A stretch of 64,000 bases of DNA, taken from the NCBI RefSeq assembly GCF_040546595.1, contig NZ_JBEPOB010000001.1, positions 565,501-629,500 on the forward strand, given 5' to 3'. The DNA comes from Bosea sp. OAE506 (lineage in GTDB: Bacteria > Pseudomonadota > Alphaproteobacteria > Rhizobiales > Beijerinckiaceae). Both the position numbers and the translations under genes were made by a program. Shown here in pieces: positions 41,668 through 49,363 of this stretch (its first letter is position 1; each line of letters starts with the position of its first letter). The notes beneath the pieces are model-generated. The model was not told where the DNA came from, made no database searches, and was given only the letters and a program-made list of their open reading frames with translations.

Positions 41668-43671
41668 GTGACTTTTATTTCTCTTTTTCGTTTTAAAAAT
41701 ATAAAACCTGTCTTTGCGGTATTAACACCGCAATTTTTTGCGTTTATAATTTTTGCTGTGCTTTTATATTGCCTGTCTAAGACATTTTCCCGCGGCTTCG
41801 ACTGGGGAGACATGGGTCTTTACGCGCAGACCGTTTACGAATTGCGCCTTGGCGCCAATCCAACCGACTTTCTAGGTTACGGGCCCCTGTGGTACTATTT
41901 GGGCCAGATTGTCCTTTGGGGCCGCCCGGTGGACTATGGAACGCTGCTGCTCATGATGCAGGGCGTCACCGTCGCGACGGCGGTGCTGATTTTCGTGGCA
42001 GTGAAGGTCGCGACTCGCAGCACGCTCGCCGCTGTCGCGGCCACGGCCTGCTTCGTGCTCGTCCCCCCGTTTTCAGCCTATGTCGTCCGGTCGATCACAC
42101 TGGGGCTGTTCGCGCTGCCCTTCGTCCTGCTGGCACGGGCGCCATTGCGGCAGGATCGCCTCGCGCTTGTTCTGACCGCGCTGGCCGTGGGTGTCGTCTT
42201 TCAGATGAGGCCTGATTTTGGCCTGCTCTATCTGGGCCTCGCCATCTGCCTCATCGCTGTCCGCAATTGGTTCAATGATGCAGACTGGAAGACGGCGGCG
42301 AGCGGCGCGGCGCGGCAGACAGCCCTCTTCATCGCGCTGACGCTGGTCGCGCTCGTTCCAATAGCCGCTGTCGCAGCGAGCCGCGGCTATCTCGTGCCGC
42401 TTCTCGAAAACTGGGCGAGCTACCCGCGCGCGATCCGATTTTTCCTGCTCAAGACCATCAGTGGCACCGGCTTGAGCAGCACGCCCGCCGAGCAAGAGAC
42501 GTCGCGCATGATCATCCTGCCGATCAGCGCCCTGTTCGGCCCCGACACAAGGGAGCGCGTTTTCGCCTTTCTTATCTACTCTACGGCTCTGAATCTGGCC
42601 GGAATCGGTCTGGCGTGGACCATCAGCGCAGTGCGCAGTCAGCGCCGGCGCCCCGATTTCGTCCTTCTTGCGCTGTTCCTGATCACTGCGGTGCAGTGGC
42701 CGTATTTCGCGCTGTTCTGGCCGAGCTGGCCACATTTCGTTGCCTTCGCACATGCCTATGCAATGCTGCTCGCCTATGTTTCGTTCGGCATTCTGAACAC
42801 GATCACGATCGGACGGGCGACGCCGCGCCTGGCGGGGCAGGCTGCCATTCTGGTCCTGGCTCTCGCTCAGTTCACGGCCTTTCTCGGCTATGGCACAACC
42901 GAGCCGTCAATGAGTTGGTGGGCGCTGCGAGCCGACCGGAACCAGCCGTTCAAGGCGGGCAACGGTGTCGACCTGCTTCTCAAACCGTCCGAGCAGGCTC
43001 TGTATGGGAAGGTTTACCGCACCATACAGGCCAGTTCCGCACCGGGCGACAGGATCATCTGCGTGCCCTATTGCGCCGGCCTGATCTTCATGAACGAGCG
43101 GCGGATGCTGCTCGGCAGACAGGCCTATGTCGACGATTCGACACCGCGCCAGAATCCCGGCTGGATCGACCTTGCGATCAAAACGACGCAGCAAGAACGG
43201 CCAGCGGCGATCATTGTGCTCGATTGGGCGCCGACCAACGCGCCGGCCTCCCGCTTCGAGGCCTGGGCGGCGCGTTACATGGACCACGTCCGCGCCACCT
43301 ACCATCCGGTGCCTTTCGGCATGGGCACGATCTGGCTGCGCGATCCGCCCAGCCCGCCCAAACCCGACGCGTCCAGCGAGATCCTGCGCGTTCTCCGCTA
43401 TGGGCCAGACAGCGCGCTTGCCGGCGAAGCCTTCAACGCGCAACCCGACGGCAATTCGGCAATCTGGATCGAACTATCCGGTCCCGTATCGGCCGATGCG
43501 ACGCTCTATTTGGATGGCAAGCCGCTCAAGACGTTCGCCAACGGGGCAGCGGTCACGGCCCTTGTTCCAAACAGCCTGATCGGCGAGCCCAAGACGCTCG
43601 AAATCCGTGTCGTCGACGAGAGCGGCAACAGATTTTCCGAGCCGGTGGCTCTGACCCTCAGACAGCGGTGA
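41668..43671 (+). CDS. Polytopic membrane protein, GT-C-like (AT-rich start)
   Basis: This 667-residue protein starts with GTG at 41668, after AAAAGAGAA. The N-terminal ~30 codons are very AT-rich (FISLFRFKNIKPVFAVL), unlike the rest. The first loop, SRGFDWGDMGLYAQTVYELR, has the acidic residues typical of GT-C enzymes. About ten further hydrophobic segments follow, then a soluble C-terminal part (from ~ADRNQPFKAGN) ending in a beta-rich domain (GNSAIWIELSGPVSADATLY). It is probably a polyprenyl-sugar-dependent membrane transferase. It has no close operon partner. Confidence 0.65.
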   Translation: MTFISLFRFKNIKPVFAVLTPQFFAFIIFAVLLYCLSKTFSRGFDWGDMGLYAQTVYELRLGANPTDFLGYGPLWYYLGQIVLWGRPVDYGTLLLMMQGVTVATAVLIFVAVKVATRSTLAAVAATACFVLVPPFSAYVVRSITLGLFALPFVLLARAPLRQDRLALVLTALAVGVVFQMRPDFGLLYLGLAICLIAVRNWFNDADWKTAASGAARQTALFIALTLVALVPIAAVAASRGYLVPLLENWASYPRAIRFFLLKTISGTGLSSTPAEQETSRMIILPISALFGPDTRERVFAFLIYSTALNLAGIGLAWTISAVRSQRRRPDFVLLALFLITAVQWPYFALFWPSWPHFVAFAHAYAMLLAYVSFGILNTITIGRATPRLAGQAAILVLALAQFTAFLGYGTTEPSMSWWALRADRNQPFKAGNGVDLLLKPSEQALYGKVYRTIQASSAPGDRIICVPYCAGLIFMNERRMLLGRQAYVDDSTPRQNPGWIDLAIKTTQQERPAAIIVLDWAPTNAPASRFEAWAARYMDHVRATYHPVPFGMGTIWLRDPPSPPKPDASSEILRVLRYGPDSALAGEAFNAQPDGNSAIWIELSGPVSADATLYLDGKPLKTFANGAAVTALVPNSLIGEPKTLEIRVVDESGNRFSEPVALTLRQR

Positions 43672-44264
43672 CGATCGCGGCATGCCATCGGGTCTGTTTC
43701 GTCGAACCAGTTCAGCCCGGTCTTGCGATGCCGGCTGAGACGGAGCGGATGTGGTGCTGACGAAGGGTCGTGAGTCACATCCTGTCACCAGTCGCAGTGG
43801 GCGCGGGCGATGGGCGGCCGGCCCGGATCACTTGGGATGCTCCCGTCTCCGAACGGACAGGCGATGGACACGGGTTACCCTGCGGGATAAGACGCGCAGC
43901 AATCCGGTCGATCGTCTGACACCTTGGCAGATGATCCGCCGCCCCCCACGCAAACCGTTTCAATAACTCAACAATGAGCCATGTCCCGGAGGAAGTCTGT
44001 GCGCGATCCGGCCAGTGCCGGGACCTGAGTTCCAGTGATGAGCGATAGCCTGAAGCCCGGATCTCCGCCCGCGCGCACTGACAGTGCTCTCTTGATCCCG
44101 TTCGAGGCTGGACGCTTGCGGCCGCGACCATGGCTCGCAACCCGGATGCTGGACGAGAAGCGAAACGCGACGGTGAAGGTGTCGACGGAGGGACGCCATC
44201 GTCTCTGCGAGAAACGCCCCGGCCGAGGGTTTCGATCGTCTTGCTCGCCAGCCTGGATGAACAG
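43672..44264. other. Gene-free stretch
   Basis: No credible gene is recognised in these 593 bases. Frames on both strands are Arg-rich and show no family motifs. The following membrane-protein frame is open through the last 135 bases, but the ATG at 44265 is a better start. Confidence 0.55.
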
Positions 44265-45167
44265 ATGAAAATCCGGATACTCCTGCCGATCGCGATCGGC
44301 GTCGCCGCTTGCCTGGGTACCCTGCTGATCTTCGACTGGCGCAGCATCGGTACGACATTGGCGGCGTTCGACTATGCGCGCTTCATCCTGTTGGGCATTC
44401 CCATCAGCATGGCCGTTCTCGTGACGCGCACGATCCGTTGGACGGCCGTGGCGGGCATGGCGTTCACGCCCCGCATGCTCTGGCGCACGCATCTGCAGAC
44501 CGCGTTGAGCATTGCGACCGCGGCGCTGACGCCACTCCAGCTCGGCGAAGCGCTGAAGCTGAAACTCGCCCGGGATTCCGGCGCGGGCGGCTGGCACAAG
44601 CTGACCGCCGCTTTCGCCATGGAAAGGATCGCAGACCTCGCGGCCATCCTGACGCTCGCGGCGATAGGCTTGCGCGGGGGTCAGGCGATCTGGCTGGCGC
44701 CAGCGGCCGCTGTCATGGCGATCGGCTTTTGCATCGTGCCATTTGCGCTACGTGTGACAGCCGGGCTCTTCAAGCACGGAGTCCTCGGGCGATTGTTTTC
44801 GCCCTTCGCGGATTTCCACCTCTCCGCAGCCCGCTTGTTGGTCGTCGGGTTCGGAACGGCCGGAAAATGGTTTAGCGTCGTCGCTCTCTGGCAGCTTACG
44901 ATCGCGTGCTCCGGCGTCGCCTTGACCTTCGCGCAATGCGCAAGCCTGGTTGCCGGCGTGACGATTTCGGTCGCCGCCTCGATGGTACCGGTCGGACTGG
45001 GCGTTGCGGAACTGTCTGCCCGGCAGGGCATGATCTGGATGGGCGTCGCTCCGTCTGCAGCAGAAGCCGGTGCAATAGCCTTGCGGCTGATAAGCCCTTT
45101 AATCATAGGACTCGGCCTGTTACACGGGCTGTTACTGATCAAGGACAGGACAACGGACGATGTCTGA
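44265..45167 (+). CDS. LPG-synthase/AglD-like membrane protein
   Basis: This 300-residue integral membrane protein resembles the transmembrane part of lysylphosphatidylglycerol synthases (UPF0104/AglD family). It shows IRWTAVAGM, ATAALTPLQLGEALKLKLAR, FAMERIADLAAILTLAAIG and SMVPVGLGVAELS. The family motifs 'GExxK' and 'E(R)xxD' are present. The soluble LPG-transferase domain is absent. Such short proteins occur in sugar loci and may act in lipid-linked sugar handling. It overlaps the next methyltransferase gene by 8 bases. Confidence 0.78.
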   Translation: MKIRILLPIAIGVAACLGTLLIFDWRSIGTTLAAFDYARFILLGIPISMAVLVTRTIRWTAVAGMAFTPRMLWRTHLQTALSIATAALTPLQLGEALKLKLARDSGAGGWHKLTAAFAMERIADLAAILTLAAIGLRGGQAIWLAPAAAVMAIGFCIVPFALRVTAGLFKHGVLGRLFSPFADFHLSAARLLVVGFGTAGKWFSVVALWQLTIACSGVALTFAQCASLVAGVTISVAASMVPVGLGVAELSARQGMIWMGVAPSAAEAGAIALRLISPLIIGLGLLHGLLLIKDRTTDDV

Positions 45168-45789
45168 GAAAACGAGCGGGATTCACAGCCTACTGCGGTT
45201 CCCGTGGATTTACGAAACGTTCCAGTCCTTGATGGGGGCGGAGCAGAACATCAAGCGCTTCGTCGCGAATGAACTGCGCCCGACCCCTGGTATGAGGATC
45301 CTCGATATCGGCTGCGGCACGGGACGGCTTGCCAACCATCTCGGCGACGTCACCTATATCGGCTTCGAGCCGAATGAGTCCTATGTCGCGCAGGGCATGC
45401 GCGAGCAGGCCCATCGCGATGTGACCTTGCATGCGGGTTACTTTGACGAAAAATCTGCTGACAGCGTCGAACCCGTCGATCTGGCGATCGTTCTGGCCGT
45501 TCTGCATCACATGTCAGACGAACAGGCGGCGGAACTGTTCCGGCTGCTGGCCCGCGTCGTGAAGCCTGGCGGCCGCGTCGTGACGCTCGACAACGTCTAT
45601 GTCGACGGTCAAGGCATGTTCGAGCGCTGGATCATTGGTATGGATCGCGGCCAGAACGTGCGCACGCCCGAGGCTTACGATGCGCTCCCCACGGCATCAT
45701 TCGGCGTCGTCGAGGGCCATACCGCGAAAAATCCGCGGCTGCCCTATACCTACTGGATCATGAGCTGTTCGCAGCCCAAGACCGCGTGA
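45160..45789 (+). CDS. Class I SAM-dependent methyltransferase
   Basis: This 209-residue Methyltransf_11/25-type enzyme has MRILDIGCGTGRLANHLGDV, an acidic post-I residue in YIGFEPNESYV, VDLAIVLAVLHHMSDEQAAE and VKPGGRVVTLDNVYV. Coupled by overlap to the upstream LPG-synthase-like gene, it probably methylates a sugar or lipid-sugar in the same step sequence. The start at 45160 is supported by the overlap. Confidence 0.88.
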   Translation: MSEKTSGIHSLLRFPWIYETFQSLMGAEQNIKRFVANELRPTPGMRILDIGCGTGRLANHLGDVTYIGFEPNESYVAQGMREQAHRDVTLHAGYFDEKSADSVEPVDLAIVLAVLHHMSDEQAAELFRLLARVVKPGGRVVTLDNVYVDGQGMFERWIIGMDRGQNVRTPEAYDALPTASFGVVEGHTAKNPRLPYTYWIMSCSQPKTA

Positions 45790-45881
45790 GCACCGCCGTT
45801 ATTGGCGGCACCAGGCTGGGCCTGCGGTCGTCCAGGTGACGACCGGCAGCCCGCCCAGCGCGTCCGCCTAGCCAGCGATGC

Positions 45882-46790
45882 TCAATCCCGGATTTGCGCA
45901 ACGCCGAAACCGGTTTGGCCGTAGCCGGTCCCGCAATAGAACATCAGCTGACGCCCGCCGACATCGACGGTCGCGCCGTAGCATGGTGCGCCACCTTCCC
46001 AGGCCTCGAAATCGGGCCCCAGCAGCTGGTCATGCTGCCTGATCCACACCGCGCGCGCCGGGTCCCAGGCCACCAATCCCAGCGAATAGGCCGCGTTGCG
46101 AATGGAAACGACGGCGAACCGGTTGCCTTCACGCGTGAAGATCCAGGGCCGAGACAGGCCGTACTCGCCGGACTGGAGTGCGATCGTATCCAGCCCTGAG
46201 GGCCGCCAGTCGATGCCGTCATCCGAGACGGCTTCGGTGATGACATGGTTCATCGCCTCTTCGCGAATGCCACCGTTCCGACTGGTGCCGTAGAGCATCC
46301 GCCAGCAACCGCCCTGCTCCGGCGCTTCGACAAACGGGTAGCTCAGCGTGAAAGGATCGTGTCGGCTGCGGTCGAGGATCGGGCCGGCGAAGACGCGTTC
46401 GAAACGGGTGCCGATCCCGTCGCTGGCCAGCGCCATGCCGATCGCATTTCGGAAAGGAACATCTGCGGACTTGTTCCAGCCAAGATAATATAGACGCAGG
46501 CCGTCCTTCGTTGAAAGGATCGAACCCAGCGAGATGCCGCGATCATCGAAGGAACCGAGCGCCCCTGGCATCAGGCTGGGCTGTTGGCTGACCGCCACAA
46601 CGCGGGTCGGATCCGCCGGATCCACATCGAGCCACCCGACCTGGCCGCGATTGGACGCATCGCGGGCATTGAAGAAGATCCGCAGGCGTCCGTCCCCGAG
46701 CAGCACAGGGGTCGGGTAGGCAGCGTGCGATACCATCCAGTCCGGGCCATCCTGGGCCGAGAAGACGTGCCCAAGCCGCTCGAGACGCAT
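45882..46790 (-). CDS. Beta-propeller glycosidase-like protein (GH43/GH32-type fold)
   Basis: This 302-residue protein has repeated WxS/GxxF-type blade motifs: PTPVLLGDGRLRIFFNARD, LRLYYLGWNKSADVPFRNA, YPFVEAPEQGGCWRMLYGTS, WRPSGLDTIALQSGEYGLSR and QLMFYCGTGYGQTGFG. These suit a five-bladed propeller of the GH32/43/130 superfamily. No signal peptide is seen, so it would be cytosolic. It starts one base after the stop of the NeuD-like gene (TGAGATG), so it is co-translated. It may modify or transfer a sugar nucleotide rather than hydrolyse polysaccharide. Confidence 0.7.
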   Translation of the reverse strand: MRLERLGHVFSAQDGPDWMVSHAAYPTPVLLGDGRLRIFFNARDASNRGQVGWLDVDPADPTRVVAVSQQPSLMPGALGSFDDRGISLGSILSTKDGLRLYYLGWNKSADVPFRNAIGMALASDGIGTRFERVFAGPILDRSRHDPFTLSYPFVEAPEQGGCWRMLYGTSRNGGIREEAMNHVITEAVSDDGIDWRPSGLDTIALQSGEYGLSRPWIFTREGNRFAVVSIRNAAYSLGLVAWDPARAVWIRQHDQLLGPDFEAWEGGAPCYGATVDVGGRQLMFYCGTGYGQTGFGVAQIRD

Positions 46791-46791
46791 C

Positions 46792-47460
46792 TCAGAACCC
46801 TTTCAGGCGTCGGCTCGGAACAGGCGACAATTTCGCCGGCTCGCTCGTCATCACGCCCTCGTCCTGCACATCCTTGCTGATCAGGCAGCCTGATCCGATG
46901 ACGCAACGCTCCCCGATGCTGATGTGATCGTTGAGTGTCGAATTCACCCCGATGAACGTGCGCGAGCCGACGGAAACGCCGCCCGAAACGACGACATGGC
47001 TCGAGATGAACGCGAAGTCGCCGATGACGGCATGATGGCCGATATGGTTCCCGCTCCAGAGCGTGACGCCATTGCCGACCTTGACGAAAGGTTGAACCGT
47101 ATTGTCTTCCAGAACGAAGGCGTTCCAGCCGAAGCTGCAACTCGGAAACACTGTTGCCCGCGGCGAAATATAGGATGCCAGGTCATAGCCGTGTTCGCGA
47201 AGAAAATTGCATTTCGCCTGGCGCATGCCGTTGATCTTGGAATAGCCGACACCGACAAAGGCGTCATACCGATCGGGCGGAAAATCTTTGAGCGCCTGTG
47301 AGACGGCGACCAGCGGGAGGCCCGCAAATCGTGTGTCGGATGCATACTCATCATCGACGGCAAAAGCCGAGACCGTCCGACCGCCATCAAAGCCAAAATA
47401 GAACGCTGCAACTTCGGCAATTTCACCGGCGCCGAACACAATCAAGGGCAGTTCTGACAT
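46792..47460 (-). CDS. NeuD/PglD-like sugar O- or N-acetyltransferase
   Basis: This 222-residue protein has an N-terminal nucleotide-binding-like part (LIVFGAGEIAEVAAFYF) and a left-handed beta-helix of hexapeptide repeats (YISPRATVFPSCSFGWNAFV to SIGERCVIGSGCLI). His in GNHIGHHAVIGD is the likely catalytic base. NeuD/PglD enzymes acetylate an amino or hydroxyl group of a nucleotide sugar. It is in a three-gene unit with an upstream methyltransferase (12-base gap) and the propeller protein. Confidence 0.9.
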   Translation of the reverse strand: MSELPLIVFGAGEIAEVAAFYFGFDGGRTVSAFAVDDEYASDTRFAGLPLVAVSQALKDFPPDRYDAFVGVGYSKINGMRQAKCNFLREHGYDLASYISPRATVFPSCSFGWNAFVLEDNTVQPFVKVGNGVTLWSGNHIGHHAVIGDFAFISSHVVVSGGVSVGSRTFIGVNSTLNDHISIGERCVIGSGCLISKDVQDEGVMTSEPAKLSPVPSRRLKGF

Positions 47461-47472
47461 GATCGTTGTCCG

Positions 47473-48117
47473 TTATTTGCGTGCGAAAGTCGGCTCACGG
47501 TAGATGTAGTAAGTCGTCTCGAACAAACCGTAATCGTTTCTGATTGTAAAGTTGCGCGACAGGCGCGATCCGATGAAGGCCGACACGTCTGCCACGCTGG
47601 CATGGAAGAGTGTCTCGAGCTCCCAGTCGACGAACTGGGACATGACGTTGAAGGCGATGCCGATGCGGGCATGCTCGTAGGCCTTCGACAGCAGTCGCTG
47701 CAGGTAATCCATCATGTCGGCATAGGACATTTCGTGACGGCGGGTGAAAATCCCGTTCATGACGACGTAGTCGAACTGCGGCAAACCGGAGCTGTCGACG
47801 AGGATGTCTTGGCAGTAGACGGGCACGCCCGGCAGAAGCCGTTGCGTTGCCTCGGCAAAATCCTTCGAGGCGTCGAGCCCGCTGTAGTCGATGGGGTGCC
47901 CTCCACGCGCGCCGATATGATTGTACAGCCCGCCCAAGCCGCAACCGAAATCGAGCAGCGAGACCCGGGCCGGATCGGGACGTATCAGGCCGAGCATCAC
48001 ATCATAGCGGATCGCGGCGTCCTGCTCCGACTTCCAGTCGACCGCGCGAGCGCCCTCACCATGCTGCTTCAGGCAATCTTCGTAGTGCGAGATGATCCCG
48101 CGATAGGATGCGTTCAT
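47473..48117 (-). CDS. Class I SAM-dependent methyltransferase
   Basis: This 214-residue methyltransferase has VSLLDFGCGLGGLYNHIGARG, an acidic post-I residue in DYSGLDASKDFAEATQ, and FDYVVMNGIFTRR. It starts at the ATG at 48117 (MNASYRGIISHYEDCLKQHG); the frame is open to 48396 but without coding character. It is first in the operon with the NeuD-like and propeller genes, suggesting that all three finish one modified sugar. Confidence 0.87.
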   Translation of the reverse strand: MNASYRGIISHYEDCLKQHGEGARAVDWKSEQDAAIRYDVMLGLIRPDPARVSLLDFGCGLGGLYNHIGARGGHPIDYSGLDASKDFAEATQRLLPGVPVYCQDILVDSSGLPQFDYVVMNGIFTRRHEMSYADMMDYLQRLLSKAYEHARIGIAFNVMSQFVDWELETLFHASVADVSAFIGSRLSRNFTIRNDYGLFETTYYIYREPTFARK

Positions 48118-48289
48118 TTCGGCACTCCGCTCTTGCCCTGTTCGATGGATAAACCGGTGCCTGACAAGCGACATAGAGACAAATGACCGAACAGCCGGGG
48201 CGATAGCGACATATCGCATTGCCGACATGTTGCAAGGCTTGAATGCGACGCCGTCAAAGGGCCGGGAGCCCGTGACATCGCAACCGGCG

Positions 48290-49297
48290 TCACGGGCCCG
48301 TCCGACGCGGTTCAAGCGGCGCCGCGATCGGTTCCGCCACCCTGGTCGTTGCGGCCGCTCCTTCGTGACCCTCGCCAAGGATGAGATCGACCGCATAGAG
48401 CGGCCTGCGCTTCACGCTGTCGAAAATCCGCGCGATGTAGAGGCCGACGGTTCCGATACCGGTCAGCAGAAGACCGCCGATCAGCAGTTGCACCACGATC
48501 AGTGCGGTAAAGCCCTCGGGGGGCGTCCCCCGCAGGGCGTTGACCAGGAAAAAAAGACCCGACAGCATGCTGAATCCGGCGCAGACCAGCCCGGTCCACA
48601 TGATCCATAGCAGCGGCGCCGTGGACTGGAAGAAAAAGCCCTGGATTGAATGCTTGATCAGACTGGCGAACGTGTAGCTCGACTGGCCAATCGTCCGGTC
48701 ATGACGCTCATAGGTGATTGAAGACGTGGTGAAGCCGAGCCACCGCAGAATAAACAGATAATGGCGCTCCTTCTCGCTGAACTGCAGGAAGGCGTCGACG
48801 GCCTTTCGCGATATCATGCTGAAAGACCCCTGGCCGGGATCGATCCGATACCCGGTGGCAGCCGCCATCACATGAAAGTAGAGCCGGTTCAGAAAGCGGC
48901 GCCGCTTGGGGTCTCCCCCGACACGGCTGGCGAAGACGATGTCGTTGCCGGCGCATGCTGACCGCCACAATTCGGGGATCGTTTCCGGGGGATCCTGGAG
49001 ATCGCAGTCCATGACCACGACAAATCGGCCCTGAGCATGCGCCAAACCAGCGGTGATCGCGATCTGCTGGCCGAAATTCCGAGAAAGCCGGATCGCCCGC
49101 ACATGCCCGTCACGACTTGCGATGCCAGACAGGATGGGCCATTGGTCCTGAGAGCCACGATCATCGACAAAGATGATTTCGTAATGTTGGACTAGCTTAG
49201 ATAAAGTCGCGACTAGGCGTTGGTAAAGTGGCTCAAGAGTTCCCGTACAACCATAGCAAGGCACCACGACGCTGATCTCTACTGGATGTATTGCCAA
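48290..49297 (-). CDS. Family 2 glycosyltransferase, GtrB-type
   Basis: This 335-residue GT2 protein has EISVVVPCYGCTGTLEPLY, IIFVDDRGSQDQ, a VVMDCDLQDPPETIPELW metal-site block and two C-terminal membrane helices (ALLWIMWTGLVCAGFSML and LIVVQLLIGGLLLTGIGTVG). The DCDLQDPPE motif is diagnostic of GtrB/bactoprenol-phosphate glucosyltransferases. It makes a polyprenyl-phosphate sugar for periplasmic GT-C transferases. No GtrA gene is adjacent; the copies near 31 or 38 kb could serve it. Confidence 0.93.
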   Translation of the reverse strand: MAIHPVEISVVVPCYGCTGTLEPLYQRLVATLSKLVQHYEIIFVDDRGSQDQWPILSGIASRDGHVRAIRLSRNFGQQIAITAGLAHAQGRFVVVMDCDLQDPPETIPELWRSACAGNDIVFASRVGGDPKRRRFLNRLYFHVMAAATGYRIDPGQGSFSMISRKAVDAFLQFSEKERHYLFILRWLGFTTSSITYERHDRTIGQSSYTFASLIKHSIQGFFFQSTAPLLWIMWTGLVCAGFSMLSGLFFLVNALRGTPPEGFTALIVVQLLIGGLLLTGIGTVGLYIARIFDSVKRRPLYAVDLILGEGHEGAAATTRVAEPIAAPLEPRRTGP

Positions 49298-49363
49298 GAC
49301 CTCTCAACCCCGCTAACTGGCCTGATGGCCCTGTGGGCACCTTATTGCAGGAACCCATTTTGA

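Noticed and set aside
43775..44597. Minus-strand frames in the gap and over the LPG-synthase-like gene
   Set aside because: Arg/Ser-rich translation without motifs; partly antisense to the better-supported membrane-protein gene.
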